Part shown: piece by piece, positions 39,345 through 64,000 of the stretch
How the letters are laid out: the number at the start of each line of letters is the position of its first letter
Numbering within the stretch: position 1 is the first letter of the stretch
From: Amblyornis subalaris
Lineage: Eukaryota > Chordata > Aves > Passeriformes > Ptilonorhynchidae
Reading direction: 5' to 3'
Assembly (NCBI GenBank): GCA_018881555.1
Contig: JACAXG010000050.1
Span: 4,278,001 to 4,342,000 of the forward strand
DNA: 64,000 bases
Translations under genes and position numbers: made by a program
The notes under the pieces: model-generated
Database searches by the model: none
Seen by the model: only the letters and a program-made list of their open reading frames with translations
Told to the model about the DNA's origin: nothing

Positions 39345-41630
39345 AGACTCGTTCCTGCGGCACGTGCTTTCAAACAGCCGGATTTAAAGCCGCCCGTGTC
39401 CAAAAAATGCCTCTGTGAAGCACTGTCGACGTATCAGTCCCTTCTGTAAAGGTCATGGTCCTGTTACCTTTCCCATGAGTTCGCCTTAACTTGCTTTATG
39501 TTGCTTTTTAGGGTCATGAGAGTGTTTCTCTTAGAAGTGTTCTAGTCTGCATCGAAATATCATTTAATTTTGCATCTGCTTGTAGGTAGCACCAATCATC
39601 AGAACCATGGTTGAAGAAGGGTGAATGAATTGGGTAACTCATGGGATGGAGCTGTGGATGCAGGCAAGCAGCTGGAGAGGGGCAGCTCCCTTAGCCTGGT
39701 GCGCTTGGACAAAGCCAACTTCAGCCACCATACAGAACATCCTCCTTTCACAAACTGCTAAGTTCAGAGCACGAGGTCTGCTAAGGGAAGGGGAGATTCA
39801 TATTTTGTTGCACCAAGAGCCATTTGTGCTCCAAAACAAGCAGTTTGGTGCTTGGGTGATAAACATACCCTGTGGCTTGTGGGCAGGAGAGTGTAATAGA
39901 AGAACAGGCTGGGCTCTATGCTGGAAGAGGCAAAAGACAGCAAAATCAGCACTGCCTTGGTAGAATTTTCACCTTTGTGTTCTCTTAATGGACGTGTAAA
40001 GGTGTCTTTCGGTCAGCCTGAGCCCTGGATTACAACAGCACTGATCAAGGAGCAAGAGGTTATCCAAGCGCAAACCCAGTGGTATGCCCTATGATCAAAA
40101 TGTTGCCCTCAGCAAATCTTGCACCAACATAATCTCAAATCCCTCGCTTGTGGTCCAGGTAGGCATCCACCAGCATACTGAGGGAGCCAGGCTGACCTGT
40201 CTGATGCACTCTGCCCCAAAACCTCTTCTCGTGTTTTGTCTGAGGGTGTGAGAAGTACTGTGTCTGGCACAATCTGTATGAAGTAGCCTGACGCAGGGAT
40301 CTTTTGTGCACAGATCTAGTACCTCTATGGATAGTTTGTGCTGTTCAGACCAGATCATGATCCCTCACGTAGTGTAAGTCTACGTGGCCCAGCCTAGGCG
40401 TAGAACAGACCCAATACAGTCTTACTGTGGAGAATACAGAACTGATTGCTGAGCAACTCTGCAGAAGCCACCTCAGGTCTGGTGAAGCCAGCAATGAACT
40501 ATAGGAGTTAATTCCCAGCTGGTGCCAGGCTAGGTATCCTGGAGACATTCAACTGACACCTCGATCACACTCCCTTCTCTTATACATAGCTGGCATTTCT
40601 GAGCAGCCTGAGTCATAGAGAACAGGCTGCATGCTTTCAAAGTAAACAGAGCAATGCAATTACCTTCTATTCATACTGCATGAAACCAGAGGTTTTCAAA
40701 CCTGGACCAATAGAGGATCATGCTTCACACAAAAATCAGATTAGGCAAGTTCATTGTCCTAGGGTCACTTCTCAATGGGTGGAGTTTTTTTTTCAAGTTG
40801 CTTTGGGCTTTACAAGCTAAGCTCCACCATTTGTCTTTCTAGTGTTCAAAACTACCTTGAAAGTGTACTATTTTCTGCGGTAATAGCAGTAGAAAGTGGC
40901 AAACAGTAGCTTGTTTCTCATGAAATGTAGTTAAGTTTTTGGAATGAGTTGAGTCTATCTGTGCCCAAAAATCAGTGGAACCATCTTCAGAGAAAAAAAA
41001 ATCTCACTAAAATTATTTAATCTACTGTTCTTTGTTTAGCTTATTTTTTTAAGAAATAATTGTTGCCTTTTAGTCAGCAAAAGTTACTATATACTTGTTA
41101 GGACAACATGTTTATGTTTTAAAAAAATACTTAAGTTTTCTTTGAAAATACTTGCTAGACCTGAAAAATTAAGAGCATAAGCCTTTTACTGGTTACCAAG
41201 GCTTATGAAGAAAAAAGCAGCTTCTTGTCCAGGCAAGTTGTACCCACAATGGAATTTTTTGCTGCTGCCCCAGAAGAATCTGTTGATACACAGTGCTAGA
41301 ATGGTGGAGTGACAATGACAGTGGATGGACAGGGAATATCCACCATCCTTTCTCATTACATGTGAGAAAAGAATCAATGCATAAACAAAAGCAGAAAAAA
41401 ACCAACAGGCCACAATGACTACTCCATGCATAAAGGCAGGACTTTTCATTTCTCAAGTAGAGCACCTGCAGAAGAATTTTGTTTAGCCTTGGCTTGCTAG
41501 TACAGGAATTAGACTGAATAGAAAAACCAAGAAAATATTCAATGCTATGGTTATCAAACTCAAATCACAGTAAGTTTAAGAGGTGTCAGAAAGGTTCCCT
41601 TGATACTCAGTATGATTTTTTTTTCTTTTT
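39345..41630. other. Intergenic spacer between the MAP3K5 3' end and the MAP7 promoter
   Basis: About 2.3 kb of ordinary AT-rich sequence, slightly GC-richer at 39.6-40.6 kb. I see no exon with splice sites, no recognised repeat and no RNA gene. It would carry transcription termination for MAP3K5 and upstream promoter elements of MAP7. Confidence 0.5.

Positions 41631-64000
<22,370 letters not shown>

Noticed and set aside
38096..39387. Long open frames (up to about 310 codons) on both strands of the CpG island
   Set aside because: Stop codons are rare in such GC-rich DNA. The frames overlap on both strands, are Ala/Pro/Arg/Gly-rich and resemble no protein; only the 46-nt MAP7 exon has supporting splice, phase and synteny evidence.

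Overview
The window is a gene-sparse vertebrate locus, almost certainly avian. It carries LINE CR1 fragments with the typical CR1 3' terminus and two solo LTRs of kinds common in bird genomes. It has long AT-rich introns, one strong CpG island and no bacterial-style operons. Single ambiguous bases (n) are scattered throughout, which points to a draft assembly. Exon-by-exon translation identifies two neighbouring genes, both on the minus strand: MAP3K5 (ASK1) and the 5' end of MAP7 (ensconsin / E-MAP-115).

MAP3K5 fills 64000 down to about 41.6 kb. Fifteen exons are readable, every internal junction is AG/GT, and the phases join into one open frame. The frame enters at the right edge inside the kinase N-lobe and ends at a TGA at 42360-42362, giving 650 codons plus stop. 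It contains the HRD, DFG and APE motifs, the activation-loop threonine context, the RSISLP 14-3-3 site, the central conserved region, a coiled coil and the C-terminal SAM-like domain. The first half of the gene lies beyond 64000. AATAAA signals at 41.63-41.72 kb fit a 3'UTR of about 0.65-0.75 kb.

About 2.3 kb downstream of those signals is a CpG island (about 38.13-39.34 kb). It holds a 46-nt first coding exon on the minus strand, with an ATG in good context and a donor after 15 codons plus one base. I read it as MAP7 exon 1. The rest of the window (1-38863) would then be the large first intron of MAP7. That intron contains a second candidate first exon (26299-26428) in the same phase, with a promoter-like upstream stretch carrying a duplicated 12-bp TCF/LEF-like element. 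It also holds a compact GC-rich island at 35.5-35.9 kb, CR1 fragments and low-complexity tracts.

The MAP7-MAP3K5 tandem order matches what I recall for human 6q23. ASK1 is a stress-activated MAP3K and MAP7 is a microtubule-associated activator of kinesin-1. Nothing in the window links them functionally beyond proximity and shared orientation. I found no tRNA, rRNA, CRISPR or other exotic system. The most useful leads are the alternative MAP7 promoter/exon, the intronic CpG-rich island and the internally repetitive LTR inside the MAP3K5 kinase region.
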